The notes beneath the pieces are model-generated. The model worked only from the letters and a program-made list of their open reading frames with translations, had not been told where the DNA came from and made no database searches. Source: Boesenbergia rotunda (Eukaryota > Streptophyta > Magnoliopsida > Zingiberales > Zingiberaceae). Taken from it: a stretch of DNA of 64,000 nucleotides. Position 1 is the stretch's first letter; every line of letters begins with the position of its first letter. The stretch spans positions 124,001 through 188,000 of the forward strand of contig JAGFNQ010000209.1 of the NCBI GenBank assembly GCA_024364735.1. The letters run 5' to 3'. Positions 25,246 through 35,419 of this stretch are shown here, one piece after another. The position numbers and the translations under genes are program-made.

Positions 25246-26199
25246 GATTTGATCCCTTGCGGACCAAAGTTTGCGGACTGCCTGCGGACCGCCTGCGTGG
25301 CACACGTTCCTCCCTTCCCTTCGCCTCAAGAAACCACCTCCGATCACACGCTCTCCCCCGATCGATCGGCAATGGCTCACGATCACACGCTCCTCGCCGG
25401 AATCAACTTCCTCGGCATCCTCCTCTCCACCCCCCGACTCCTGCGTCTAGCTCCTTCAGTGGCCCATCCTCGTCCTCGACATCGCCCTCCTCGCCGTCGC
25501 CCTCGCCAGCTTCGTCGACGCCTTCTGGCAGATCCCGCGCACACGCTCCTCGCCGGAATCAACTTCCTCGGCGTCCTCCTCTCCACCCCCGACTCCTGCA
25601 TCTAGCTCCTTCAGTGGCCCATCCTCGTCCTCGGCATTGCCCTCCTCGCCGTCGCCCTCGCCGGCTTCGTCGACGCCTTCTGGCAGATCCCGCGCCTCCT
25701 CCTCCTCCACCTCGCCGCCATGCTCCTCCTCGTTCTCGGAATCGCCCTCCTCGCCGTGGCCCTCCTCGCCGTCACCCTCGTCGACTTCGTCGGCGCCTTT
25801 TGGCACATCCCGTGCCTCCTCCTCCTCCACCTCGCCGCCATGCTCGTCCTCGCGCTCGCAGGGCTCGTGATCTTCATCTACGCCGTCACCGCCAACGGCT
25901 CGGCCCATCCGGCCACCAACAGGGCCTACTCGGAGTATGAGTTGGAGGAGTACTCCGGCTGGCTCCGGCGGAGAGTGGAGGGGCGACACAGGTGGGAGTG
26001 CATCCACTGGTGCTTGAGCTCCACCTGCAAGGCCGGGATGCTGGCTGACCTGCGCCGGGAGTGGAGGAAGGCGGGCGTGGTGCTAGTGATCGCGCTCATC
26101 GTGCTCGCCTTCGTCTACGCCATGCTCGCCTTCGTCTACACGCCACGCAGGCGGTCCGCAGTCAATCCGTAAACTTTGGTCCGCGGGGGATCAAATCCC
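25244..26199 (+). mobile_element. TIR transposon carrying a tetraspanin gene fragment (Pack-type)
   Basis: Terminal inverted repeats of about 58 bp (25244-25301 and 26142-26199) match with about five mismatches; both start GGGATTTGATCCC. The 956-bp element sits between microsatellites, (TA)n(GT)n on the left and (TA)n on the right, so a short target duplication cannot be resolved. It encodes no transposase; its cargo is GC-rich and tetraspanin-like. Microsatellite-flanked MULE-related elements are known in rice as Micron, and gene-carrying TIR elements as Pack-MULEs; assignment to either is inference. Confidence 0.8.
25373..26172 (+). pseudogene. Captured, internally duplicated tetraspanin fragment
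   Basis: Tetraspanins are four-helix membrane proteins. The frame starting at 25373 reads LLAGINFLGILLSTP (TM1-like), and a 156-bp partial duplication repeats this start at 25540 in the same frame. After TAG (25603-25605) the frame continues with LLQWPILVLGIALLAVALAG and LLLLHLAAML, the latter duplicated once more. The extracellular-loop start follows, with YSEYELEEYSGWLRRRVEG, and then a hydrophobic segment resembling TM4 (VVLVIALIVLAFVYAMLAFVY). The large loop with the CCG motif is missing. The stop, duplications and loop deletion make it a pseudogene, though the second half (25720-26172) is open. Confidence 0.75.
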
Positions 26200-26260
26200 T
26201 ATATATATATATATATATATATAAATCAGATATATCACTTTTAGTCAAATCAGATATATA

Positions 26261-26322
<62 letters not shown>

Positions 26323-26325
26323 AAA
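26200..26325. repeat. (TA)n microsatellite tracts
   Basis: Several TA runs separate the tetraspanin-bearing element from the next inverted-repeat element. Confidence 0.9.
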
Positions 26326-26719
26326 GAGCTGATCCCCTCCGGGACAACCCATATGCGCTCATGTGCGCCAACGTGAATTCCCTTTTTTTTAATAGAAATT
26401 AAGATTTCCTCAGTTAATAATTTTATTATTTTCTATTTTTTTTTCTCCTTCGCCTTCTTCCTTGGCGCGAGAGACGACGGGCAACGGGCGGTGATGACAG
26501 ACTCCGTGCGACGGCTGCCGTCGCCGTCTCCGTCTGCCGTCGCACGGAGTCTGTCATCACCGCCCGTCGTCTCTCGCGCCAAGTAAGAAGACGAAGGAGA
26601 AAAAAAAATTTAGAAAATAATAAAAATTATTAACTGAGAAAATGTTAATTTCTAAAAAAAAAAGGAAACTCATGCTGGCGCGCATAGGCGCATATGGGTT
26701 GTCCCGCAGGAGATCAGCT

Positions 26720-26720
<1 letters not shown>
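26326..26720. mobile_element. Foldback (near-palindromic) element in (TA)n
   Basis: The arms (about 26326-26514 and 26534-26720) are inverted copies from GAGCTGATC outward to inward, with a roughly 20-bp centre. The main differences are a 7-bp insertion in the left arm (near 26481) and small A/T-run changes. The inner arms are GC-rich, the middle AT-rich. Both sides are TA repeats. It is a non-coding MITE- or foldback-type element with the same target context as its neighbour. Confidence 0.85.
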
Positions 26721-26770
<50 letters not shown>

Positions 26771-26904
26771 CAGATTTTTTACCCAGCAAATCACTTTTTG
26801 GGTGCACAGGCGCCCCTCGCAGCTTCAGGCGCTTAGATTTATTCAGTGGTCGAAACTTTTTGGCTGTGACGGATGCTTACATTGAGCTCCTAAAATTAAT
26901 GTGC

Positions 26905-26940
<36 letters not shown>

Positions 26941-27489
26941 TATGATTTTACTGTGAATTCGTTCAGGATTATGATCCAGGCGCCTGTAAAGAATCCATAT
27001 GCTTGGATTCATTCCAAGCGTAAATAATCCTTTTTATTATTTTATTTAATTTTGGAATATATTATATGTATTTAGAGTTTAATATTTTAGGATTTAGGGG
27101 TAAAGTTATAGTAGGTTTAAGCGAATAAGATTTTCTCTCTGGAGTTCAAACTTCCCTCTTAGGTTATAATGTTAAAGATAAAAAAATATTTAAATACTCA
27201 CGAAGTATATTCGGCTTTTTACCAAACGGCGCACATGAGAATTAGTAATTACCAAAATGCGTACTGAGGTTTCGTTTTTACCAAAGAGCGCCTCAAATTT
27301 AGTGTTCTCCCTCTTATACCCCTCCCGCCAACAAATCTCTTTCTCAATTAGAATTTCGAGACATCCGAACCACTTTTTTAGACTTTTCAATTTAAAATAA
27401 CATATTATGGTTTAGATGCCCCAGGGAGTCGACTTTTTCTCACCCTACATATATATTTCTACCTTGCACAACTCGATTCATCACGAAAG
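26721..27489. other. TA microsatellites and AT-rich DNA, no gene
   Basis: TA tracts at about 26724-26767 and 26905-26940, separated by about 130 bases with no visible inverted repeats. 27205-27310 contains TTTTTACCAAA motifs next to GGCGC and is an inverted match to about 20745-20800, a dispersed repeat. No coding sequence. Confidence 0.6.
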
Positions 27490-28838
27490 TGTAGGATCGA
27501 TGCACGTGAGAGGGGGGGTGAATCACGTGACTTTTTTAAAAAATTAGATCGCTTTAAAAAGCGTGCACAGCGAAAAAAATAAAACACGAACGAAAAACCA
27601 ATACAAACGACACAGAGAGTTTTACTTCGTTCGGAGCCTTCGGCGACTCCTACTCGAAGGCCCAGGTCCCTCGGACCTTTCCGTTGGGCAATCCACTAAA
27701 ACTCTCTACCGGTAGACCCCGATAGAGTAGGCGAGTACAAAAGAATTGAAAGTGTGACAACCCCACACTTTCAAGTAATTAAATGCAATAAAGTATTAAA
27801 AAAATTACGCTCTTCTTTTTACCGACGTCCGGAGTAGGTCGACTCTTTCGGGGCAGCAGGACGTCGTCGGCTCGAGGTGAAGAGTTTCCGAAGCAAGGCG
27901 CGAGCGTAGAAGAACTTTGAGGCGTTGGAAGAATTGTTGTTCGAAGTATGGGGTCGAGGGCCCTTTATATAGGGCCTGGGGGCGCCCGGGACGTCGGGGG
28001 CGCCCCCCACGTGGCCTCTGATCCGCAGAGCTCTCGGTCGCGTCTGATCCTCTGGATCCGCTTTGACCGGGGCGCCCGGAGCGCTCGGGGCGCCCGGATT
28101 GACCGGGTCAAAGTCCTATCTCCTTGGCTTCGAGGGGTTCGGTTTGAGGTATGCGCATGGGGGCGCCCGCAGAGCAGGGGGCGCCCGGGAGCAGCGGGGG
28201 CGCCCGGAAGCACCGGGGCGCCCGGCCCAGCATGTATTCGAACCCTCTTTTGCTTTACCTGTTTTGTATGGCCCTTGGGGGCGCCCGGGACACTCCGGGC
28301 GCCCTACTCAGCTACTACCTCACTCCTTTGAGGCTATCTGAGCTGCAGACACTCCTTCCTTTGGTCCTGCATCCAGGGTTAGTCCAAAACACAATAAAAC
28401 ACAGTGTTAGATTATACAGCCTTAGCTGTCTTGGTTCTGACTTTGGTCTCTGAAATGGAGCCCTAGGTCGAACCGACGCCTACTGTTCCCTCGATGGGGA
28501 ACGCGTCCTCTCCTACTCCTCCAGTGACTTACCTCACTTACCCTTTGTGCAGTTTTACTTGACTTCTTGACCCACCAGGACTTCCTGCCAAGGCTCAACC
28601 ACCCTGGTCTTCCTGCCAAGTCTCAACCAACTTGGTCTTCAGCCAGTTGTCAGGTCCCGCGGACCCAACTGGACTTCCCGCCAGGACTCAACCATCCTGG
28701 ACTTCAGCCTGGTGTCTGGTCCTAAGTCTTTCAACCCTGCACACTTAGTAAGGAGGTTAAAAACCAACAACCCTAACTTTAACCACTTTGTCATACATCA
28801 AAACCCGAGTTTGACCGTTAGTGCAAACTGCACCAACA
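27490..28838 (-). repeat. 3' LTR of element A (SIRE-like copia, - strand)
   Basis: 1349 bp paired with 35420-36765, about 1.3 percent different. On the - strand it begins TGTTGGTGCAG and ends CCTACA. U3 holds about ten GGGCGCCC-type palindromes (about 27980-28305), which in transcript orientation lie just upstream of the TATA signal at 27961-27974. The adjoining polypurine tract (read on - as AAAAAGGGGGAGAT, 28839-28852) confirms it as the 3' LTR. Left flank GAAAG (27485-27489) nearly matches right flank GAAGG (36766-36770). Confidence 0.93.
27961..27974 (-). promoter_or_regulatory. TATA box of element A LTR
   Basis: On the - strand CCCTATATAAAGGG, next to the GGCGCC palindrome array. The matching site in the 5' LTR is near 35890-35903 and would drive the element. 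Confidence 0.65.
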
Positions 28839-29855
28839 ATCTCCCCCTTTTTGATGTATTGACAACTCAGGTTAAAGTTAGAAAAAAATAGCAGATATGA
28901 ACTTGCATAAACATGCAAACAATATAACACAAGCATAGGTATGAAAGTTGCAGCACACAAGAAAGCAGAGGTAAATAAATGTGAAATAAGCATGCTGTTT
29001 ACAATTTTCTAACCCTTTTACCCTACTCTCCCCCTTTGTCATTCATCAAAAAAGATATAAGCATAACAAGTTTAAGGGAGTAGAAATATAGGCTAAGTGT
29101 TAGAAAAAAGCTAGTCTTAAATCTATTAACTTAGCTTTCAAAAAAAAATTTCTTTCAAAAAAGATTTTTTTTTTTTAGAAAATATAATCTCAATCAAAAA
29201 ATATTTTTAGGGATTAGCTGGAACTCCCTCTCAATCTTTATCAACTTTTATCAAAATTTTCAAATGTGTTTTATCAAAAATGACATTTTGAAAAAGTGTT
29301 TTGGCCTCTGCTCCCCCTGGACCAAGTAATGATTGTGGTCCCTTTTCATGTGTCTAACCCTAGTTACTGACTAACTATCTAGATGATAGTAGTGTTCACT
29401 GGGTTAGTCAAGTCAAGTAATAATGTCTGGCTCAATTTTTAGTGCAAGACTACTTGACTTGATCACTGTAATGTTGGTATTTTACGCCCAGACTTACTGT
29501 GATGCACTGACTTAAGCATTCGGAAGTCCAGGCAGTATCCTATGCATCTCACAACCGTTCTATGTTTTTGCAAACACAAACAAGTTAATCTTAATGTGTT
29601 TTGTGAGATGCGGCTACCTAAATCTATAGGTTCGTGCAATTCTAGGGGTCAAGTTTAGGCTAAGTCTGCCAGTTTTGAAAATCAAATTTTGAAAGACAAT
29701 AAAGTTCTTGAAAAACAAGTTTGAAAAGTCTGTGTTTAAGTTAAATTTTAAAAGACAATAAACTTTTGAAAAACAAGTTTGAAAAAATTCATGTTTTTAA
29801 ACTCACAAGCTTAATTAGTTAAACCAAACATCAACTTAAGCTTATCAGGTCAGTC
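28839..29855 (-). other. Element A 3' untranslated region
   Basis: About 1 kb between pol and the 3' LTR without an ORF of note. It carries an 11-bp perfect inverted repeat, GCATCTCACAA / TTGTGAGATGC (29544-29554, 29601-29611), of the hairpin class shared with elements B and C. Confidence 0.7.
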
Positions 29856-32838
29856 CTAGTCTATAACACACATTCCTATTAACCTTCTTAAGTTGCTAAA
29901 TTCAGATTCAGGAAGTGGTTTGGTAAATATATCAGCTAGGTTAGACTTAGATTCAACATGGTTAAGTTCAATTTCTCCTTTATTTACATGATCTCTGACA
30001 AAATGGTGTTTGATTTCTATATGTTTGGTCCTAGAGTGGTGGATTGAGTTTTTGGTTAAATTGATTGAACTTAGGTTATCTATAAAAATTTTGACTTGTT
30101 TAAAATCTAAGTGAAGGTCCTTTAGGGTATGCATCATCCAGAGTAGTTGGGCTACACACTCACCCATAGCTATGTACTCAGCTTCAGTGGTGGATAGGGC
30201 AACACAGTGTTATTTTCTACTAAACCAACTAACTAGTGAGGGTCCTAGAAGTTGGCATCCACCACTGGTACTTTTTCTGTCCAATTTACAGCCAGCATAG
30301 TCTGAGTCAGAATATCCAATAAGCTCAAACTGGGCTGTTCTAGGGTACCAGATTCCTAATCTTTCTGTTCCTTTAAGGTACCTAAATATTCTTTTAACTA
30401 GGGTTAGGTGTGACTCTTTAGCACATGTTTGATACCTAGCACACATATTAACTGCAAAAAGAATATCAGGTCGACTTGCAGTTAAGTAAAGTAGGCTTCC
30501 TATAGCACTTCTATAGTACTTAAGGTCAACAGGTTTGCCTTTTGGGTCACTATCTATAGTTTGATTGGTAGCCATTGGTGTCTTAATCTCTTTTGTATTA
30601 TCCATTCCAAATTTTCTAAGTAGTTCTTTTGTGTATTTTTGTTGATAGACAAAGGTACCCTCACTAGTCTGTTTTATTTGTAGCCCTAAAAAGAAAGTTA
30701 ATTGACCTACTAAACTCATTTCAAATTCAGTTTCCATTATCGTTGTGAAATCTTGTAAAAAGTCTGAGTTAGTTGAGCCAAATACTATATCATCTACATA
30801 TACTTGGGCTACAAAAATATCATTTTTTAGGGTTTTAACAAATAGTGTTGGGTCAATTTTGCCTTGGTTAAAACCTTTTGAAACTAAGTAGTTAGACAGT
30901 CTTTCATACCAGGCCCTAGGTGCTTGCTTAAGTCCATATAGGGCTTTCTTAAGTCTAAAGACATAGTCAGGGTGTTCTAAGCTTTCAAAACCAGGGGGTT
31001 GACCTACATAAACCTCTTCTTTAATTAGGCCATTTAGGAAGGCTGACTTAACATCCATTTGATAAAGCTTAAATCCCTTATGGGCTGCATAACTTAAGAG
31101 CATTCTAATGGATTCAAGTCTAGCTACAGGGGCATAGGTTTCATCATAATCAAGACCTTCTACTTGGCTAAACCCCTTAGCTACTAGCCTAGCCTTATTT
31201 CTTACTGTTTCACCTTGTTCATTAAGTTTATTTCGAAAAACCCATTTGGTCTCAATAAACTTTTTGTTTTTAGGTAAGGGTACTAAATCCCAGACTTGAC
31301 TACGTTCAAATTGAGCTAACTCCTCTTGCATGACAATGATCCAATCAGGGTCAAGTAAGGATTCTTCTATAGACTTAGGTTCAATTTTGGAAATCAGAGC
31401 TATCTGACTAAGATTTCTAAAGGCTGATCTAGTCTGAACCGAACAGTTCTGGGTTGGTTAGGTTCAGTTTCAGGTGTGGGTTCAGTTAGATCATCGTTTT
31501 GGTCCTCAATTGGCCTTTCATCAGGGTTAGTACTGGATCTAACAAAGTCAATTGGTTGGTAGGTGGTTTGATCAAAGTTATTTGAGTCAGATTTTTCATC
31601 AAATTTTACATTTGTAGTTTCTTCAATTTTTAGGGTAATTTTGTTATAAACTCTATAGGCTCTACTGGTAAGGGAATAACCTACAAAGATACCTTCCTCA
31701 ACCTTAGAAGTAAATTTTCCTAAGTGTTCTCTAGTATTTAAGATATAGACTTTACATCCAAATACTTTAAGGTATTTAATGTTAGGTTGTTTGTTATAAT
31801 AGATTTCAAAGGAGGTCTTTCCTAGGTTTTGAATTAGAGTTATTCTATTTTGTACATAACAAGCTGTACTAACAGCCTCAGCCCAAAGGTATTTAGGTGA
31901 GTTGTATTCATTAAGCATTGTTCTAGCTGCTTCTTGTAGTGTTCTATTTTTTCTTTCTACAACTCCATTTTGTTGAGGTGTTTTAGGGCAAGAGAATTCG
32001 TGATGGTAGCCATTTTCTAGACAAAATTGATTAAATTTGTGATTTTTGAATTCTCCGCCATTATCGCTCCTAAGTCTTTTGATTTTAATCCCTTTTTCAT
32101 TTTCTGTTAATTTACAAAATTGAGTGAGTGTATCAAAAGTTTCATCTTTATTTTTTAAGAATTTTACCCAGGTAAATCTTGAATAGTCATCTATAATTAC
32201 TAGGCAGTATAGGTTCCCATTAATTGATTTAACCCCATGTGAGTCAAATAGGTCTAGGTGAATTAATTCCAGAATTGACTTGGTTTGAGTTTGATTATTG
32301 GTTTGTGGGTTGACCTAGTTTGTTTTCCTTGTTGACAAGCATTACATAAGGTTGACTCAAGGTTAGATAACTTTGGTAGGCCTCTAACTAAACCATTTAG
32401 TTTAGGTAGTTTTCTGAAGTGTGTGTGTGAAAGTCTCCTATGCCAGAGCCAAGTCTCATCCTTATGGGTTAAGAGGCAGTTTTCTAAGGGACAGGTTAGC
32501 TTAATTTCATAAATGTTATTGTGCCTAAGTCCTCTAAGTGTGATGTTTGGGTTGTCATTGTGTTTGATCAGACATTCATTGGATAGGAACCTAACCTTAT
32601 AACCAGTGTCACACAATTGGCTAATGCTTAGTAAATTGAAGTTGAAATTTTCAACAAGTAATACATTTGTTATTATGAAATCAGACTCACGTTCAATATT
32701 GCCTAGGCCAATTACCTTAAGTTTACCGTTGTTTCCAAAAGCAACGGTCCCTAGTCTTTTGTACTTGAGTTCTGTAAATTTGGTGGGATCCCCAGTCATA
32801 TGTCTGGAGCATCCACTGTCAATGATCCATTTGTTTTC
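29856..32838 (-). pseudogene. pol: Element A pol: protease, integrase, RT, RNase H
   Basis: Order on the - strand: protease motif DSGCSRHMTG (about 32825-32795), the pre-integrase zinc region with WLWHRRLSH, integrase core with HHEFSCPKTPQQNG, integrase C-terminus (31918-31400), RT with YVDDIVFGSTN (about 30800), and RNase H ending near 29856 with NLADIFTKPLPE. The lineage is SIRE. Damage: a one-base frameshift near 32270, another near 31430, and a TAA at 30210-30212 in RNase H. The reading frame before the protease is closed unless a 653-bp intron is removed (see 32839-33491). The low LTR divergence indicates the lesions are recent. Confidence 0.92.
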
Positions 32839-32944
32839 CTACAGTTAAGTAAAAGATTTAGACTTTATTTTAAGTTTTTGAATTTTAAAAAAAATTTAAG
32901 AAGATTTAAAAACTTGAGTTTGAATTTTAAATTTGATTTATGTT

Positions 32945-33120
32945 AATTTTGATTTTGAATTTGATTTTTATTTTTGAATTTGAATTTTATTTGAATTTGA
33001 ATTTTATTTTTTGAATTTGAATTTGAATTTGAATTTGAATTTGAATTTGAATTTGAATTTTTGAATTTTTGAATTTGAATTTGAATTTGAATTTTAATTT
33101 TTGAATTTGAATTTGAATTT
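32945..33120 (-). repeat. (GAATTT)n low-complexity tract
   Basis: Imperfect tandem GAATTT hexamers (AAATTC on the element's sense strand) lie in the gag-pol gap. Asn/Ser-rich ORFs across it are artefacts of the repeat. Confidence 0.9.
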
Positions 33121-33171
33121 AAGTTTGAAAGTTGAGTTATCAATCAATAATTTGAATTTGGTTATCCTTAT

Positions 33172-33227
33172 TCATCTCACTCGGTCTAAGTCATCAATCA
33201 AGGGGGTCCTATGATTTTGTGAGATGA
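33172..33227 (-). other. Hairpin module with TCTCAC...GTGAGA stem, element A intron
   Basis: TCATCTCAC (33172-33180) pairs perfectly with GTGAGATGA (33219-33227) around a 38-base loop. It is one of six related hairpins in elements A, B and C. Confidence 0.7.
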
Positions 33228-33310
33228 TTTTGAGTTTGTTTAGAAAAGTTAACTTGACCTTGTGTTAGATCTAAGTTTAACAAGTAGTAATTTAAAAGTA
33301 CACTTCAATA

Positions 33311-33395
33311 ATTGGCTTCCAGACCATGGCGAGGCACAGTGGCCTTCTTTGGCCGAAGCCTTATTGGAGCAACAACCATTTTCTAGGCAAAGCCG
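33311..33395 (-). other. Conserved post-gag block, element A copy
   Basis: An 85-base block on the - strand, from GCGGCTTTG to GGAAGCCAAT, closely matches 44642-44726 (-) and 50860-50942 (+). It contains CCAATAAGGCT and GGCCAAAGAAGGCC. Its ends, GGCTT and AAGCC, can pair and close a structure. It lies in the candidate intron. Confidence 0.75.
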
Positions 33396-33479
33396 CTTAA
33401 AGAAGTTGGACTTTTAACTTACTCATTGAAAACCCTGGTACTAAATAGTACAAGAGTCAAATTAACTTTGAAGCTAGTC

Positions 33480-35146
33480 CTAAGTGCCCACCTGGGCAAA
33501 GGCTGATTTTGAGGTGCCAACTAGTTTGGAGCCTCCCCCTAAATTGTAGACTGGGTGTCTAGGGTCAATGTAATGGATGTCCCTTTTTGGGACATAAAAT
33601 TGATTCTGACCTACTTGCTTTGTTAGATAAGCTTTCGGAACCCACGCTTTTCGTTGATTTTTGCGGGGGTGGATAAAGGAGATAAAGGATCTTTGGGTCG
33701 ATCTTGATTTATATCCTATCCCAGATTTGTGGTACATGCCCTTTTGTGATCCAAGAATAAGGTCAAGGTTCTTGGATCGGGTTGTGAAAGTTGCTAGTAG
33801 ATCCTTAAGTTTTAGGACTTCGCCCTTTAGGGTTGAGTTTTCATTTTCAAGCTCAATTAATTTTTGATTTTGAGTTTGTTCAGTTAATGTTCTGGTATTA
33901 ATTAATTGCTCCTTAAGGTCTTGATTTTCCTTAAGGAGCTGGTCATTTCTAGATTCAGATGCAAGCAATTTTTTATTTAAAGCAGAGATAATCTTAAAAA
34001 ATTTTGATTAACTGAATCTAAATATACCTTAGTCGAGTCGTCCGAAAAGAGTCCGATCTCTTGACTCGACTCGTATTCGGAATCTTCGTCGTGCTCTGAG
34101 TCTGACCCGGGTCCGGTTGCCATTAGTGCGAGATAGTTTGAGTTCCTTGGTGGTTCATCGTCGGAGTCGTCTGTGCTGTCGTCCCAAGTGGCTTGAAGAG
34201 CCTTCTTCTTCTTATTCTTCTTGGGTTGATTCTCCTTTTTGTAGGGGCATTCGTGTTTGAAGTGTCCTTTTCTGTTGCAGCCGAAGCAGGTTATTTTACT
34301 TTTGTCTTCACTGCTGGTGGGCTTCATTATCCTCTGGAGATCCTTTCTTGAGAACTGGCTTTTCTTTTTGGCGAAGACCTTCCTTACTAGGTTGACCATT
34401 TGTTCCTCATCATCTGGGTCTGAGTCTGACTCTTCTTCTGATTCTTGAATTTTCTTCTTTGACTTGCCTTCTTTTGAGGAACCTGCAAATAAGGCAAACC
34501 CTTTCTCGGCCTTGGCGTTAGTCTGTTCGTGCAGTTCTAATTCACAAAACAATTCATCTAAATTAATTTTAGAAAGGTTCCTAGAAATTTTATAAGCATC
34601 TATAATAGATGCCCATAGTGAATTTCTAGGGAAAGCATTTAAAGCATACCTTATGATGTCTCTGTTTTCTTGTTTGTGCCCGATTAGGTGGAGTCCATTT
34701 AGTATGTCCTTGATCCGGGCGTGAAGTTGGCTTGCAGATTCTCCTTCCTGCATTTTTATGTTAAATAATTTATTTAAAAGTAAATCCCTTTTTGTTACCT
34801 TTGCATCAGAGGTGCCTTCATGTAGTTCAATCAGTTTGTCCCAGAGCTCTTTGGCAGATTCAGTTGGGCCGATACGGTTCAATTCCTCTTTTGTTAGTCC
34901 GCACTGGAGGGTGTTCTGCGCCTTGTACTCAGTCTGGGCCTTTCTCTTCATATCAAGGTTCCATCTGTCAGGCTTCAGTGGTGCATTGTTTCCCTCGTCC
35001 ATTGGTGGTTCGTAGCCAGATTGCACCGCGAACCATTGATCCATGTCTGTCTTTAGGTACACCTCCATTCTTCATTTCCAGTAAGGGAAGTCTTCCCCAT
35101 TGAAGAGTGGAGGACGGGCAGTGCTAAACCCTTCACCTTGAGCCAT
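33480..35146 (-). pseudogene. gag: Element A gag
   Basis: Capsid/nucleocapsid protein. The start is the ATG at 35146, giving FSTARPPLFNGEDFPYW typical of the lineage. A nonsense TGA (35074-35072) replaces an expected Trp at codon 25, and the frame then runs to 33977 with the CCHC knuckle CFGCNRKGHFKHEC near 34290-34250. A one-base shift near 33970 moves to the frame 33968-33480, which encodes a coiled coil and a C-terminus with GIGYKSRSTQRSF and AWVPKAYL. The ORF stops at TAG, 33482-33480, nine bases after a candidate splice donor. Confidence 0.88.
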
Positions 35147-35404
35147 CTGAAATAGACCACACAAAAACTTGTCCCAAGACTAGGTCTTGGATTAGTAGTG
35201 TGGTAGGAAAAGGAGAAGAGAGAGAAAGAGCGACTCGAAATGGTGTTGCACCAAATTCGAGTAAAATCAAACGAACGAAAAAAATAATCCAAATCTAGGC
35301 AACAATACCTAATTTAGATCATGTGTAGCGAAAAACCAAAAATCGAAAAAAGAACTGGATTTCCCCCGGCTCTTATGGTGGTTGCACCGATACAGAGCGA
35401 ACTT

Positions 35405-35417
35405 GGCTCTGATACCA
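35405..35417 (-). other. Primer binding site of element A
   Basis: On the - strand TGGTATCAGAGCC, two bases inside the 5' LTR boundary; tRNA-iMet type. Confidence 0.92.
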
Positions 35418-35419
35418 CT

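Larger units (their letters stand above)
32839..33491 (-). other. Candidate GT-AG intron between gag and pol of element A
   Basis: On the - strand the donor CAG|GTGGGC is at 33492/33491 and the acceptor CTGTAG|GAAAAC at 32839/32838. Removing 653 bases joins ...SAFAQ to ENKWIIDSGC in frame, the expected gag-protease junction of copia elements. Unspliced RNA would end gag at TAG (33482-33480) after V-G-T. The acceptor has a CTTAAC branch-like sequence and a modest pyrimidine run. The intron contains an AAATTC-rich tract, a TCATCTCAC hairpin and the 85-base conserved block. The splice is inferred from sequence only. Confidence 0.6.

Noticed and set aside
25136..26007. Several ORFs on the - strand and in other + frames across the tetraspanin-like cargo
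   Set aside because: GC-rich sequence and microsatellites leave many frames open; only one + frame shows tetraspanin features.
27948..28331. Arg/Gly/Ala-rich ORFs across the GGCGCC arrays (also 35846-36380)
   Set aside because: Driven by palindrome arrays in LTR U3, with no domain and different frames in the two LTRs.
32943..33143. Asn/Ser/Lys repeat ORF on the - strand
   Set aside because: Product of the GAATTT hexamer tract in the candidate intron.
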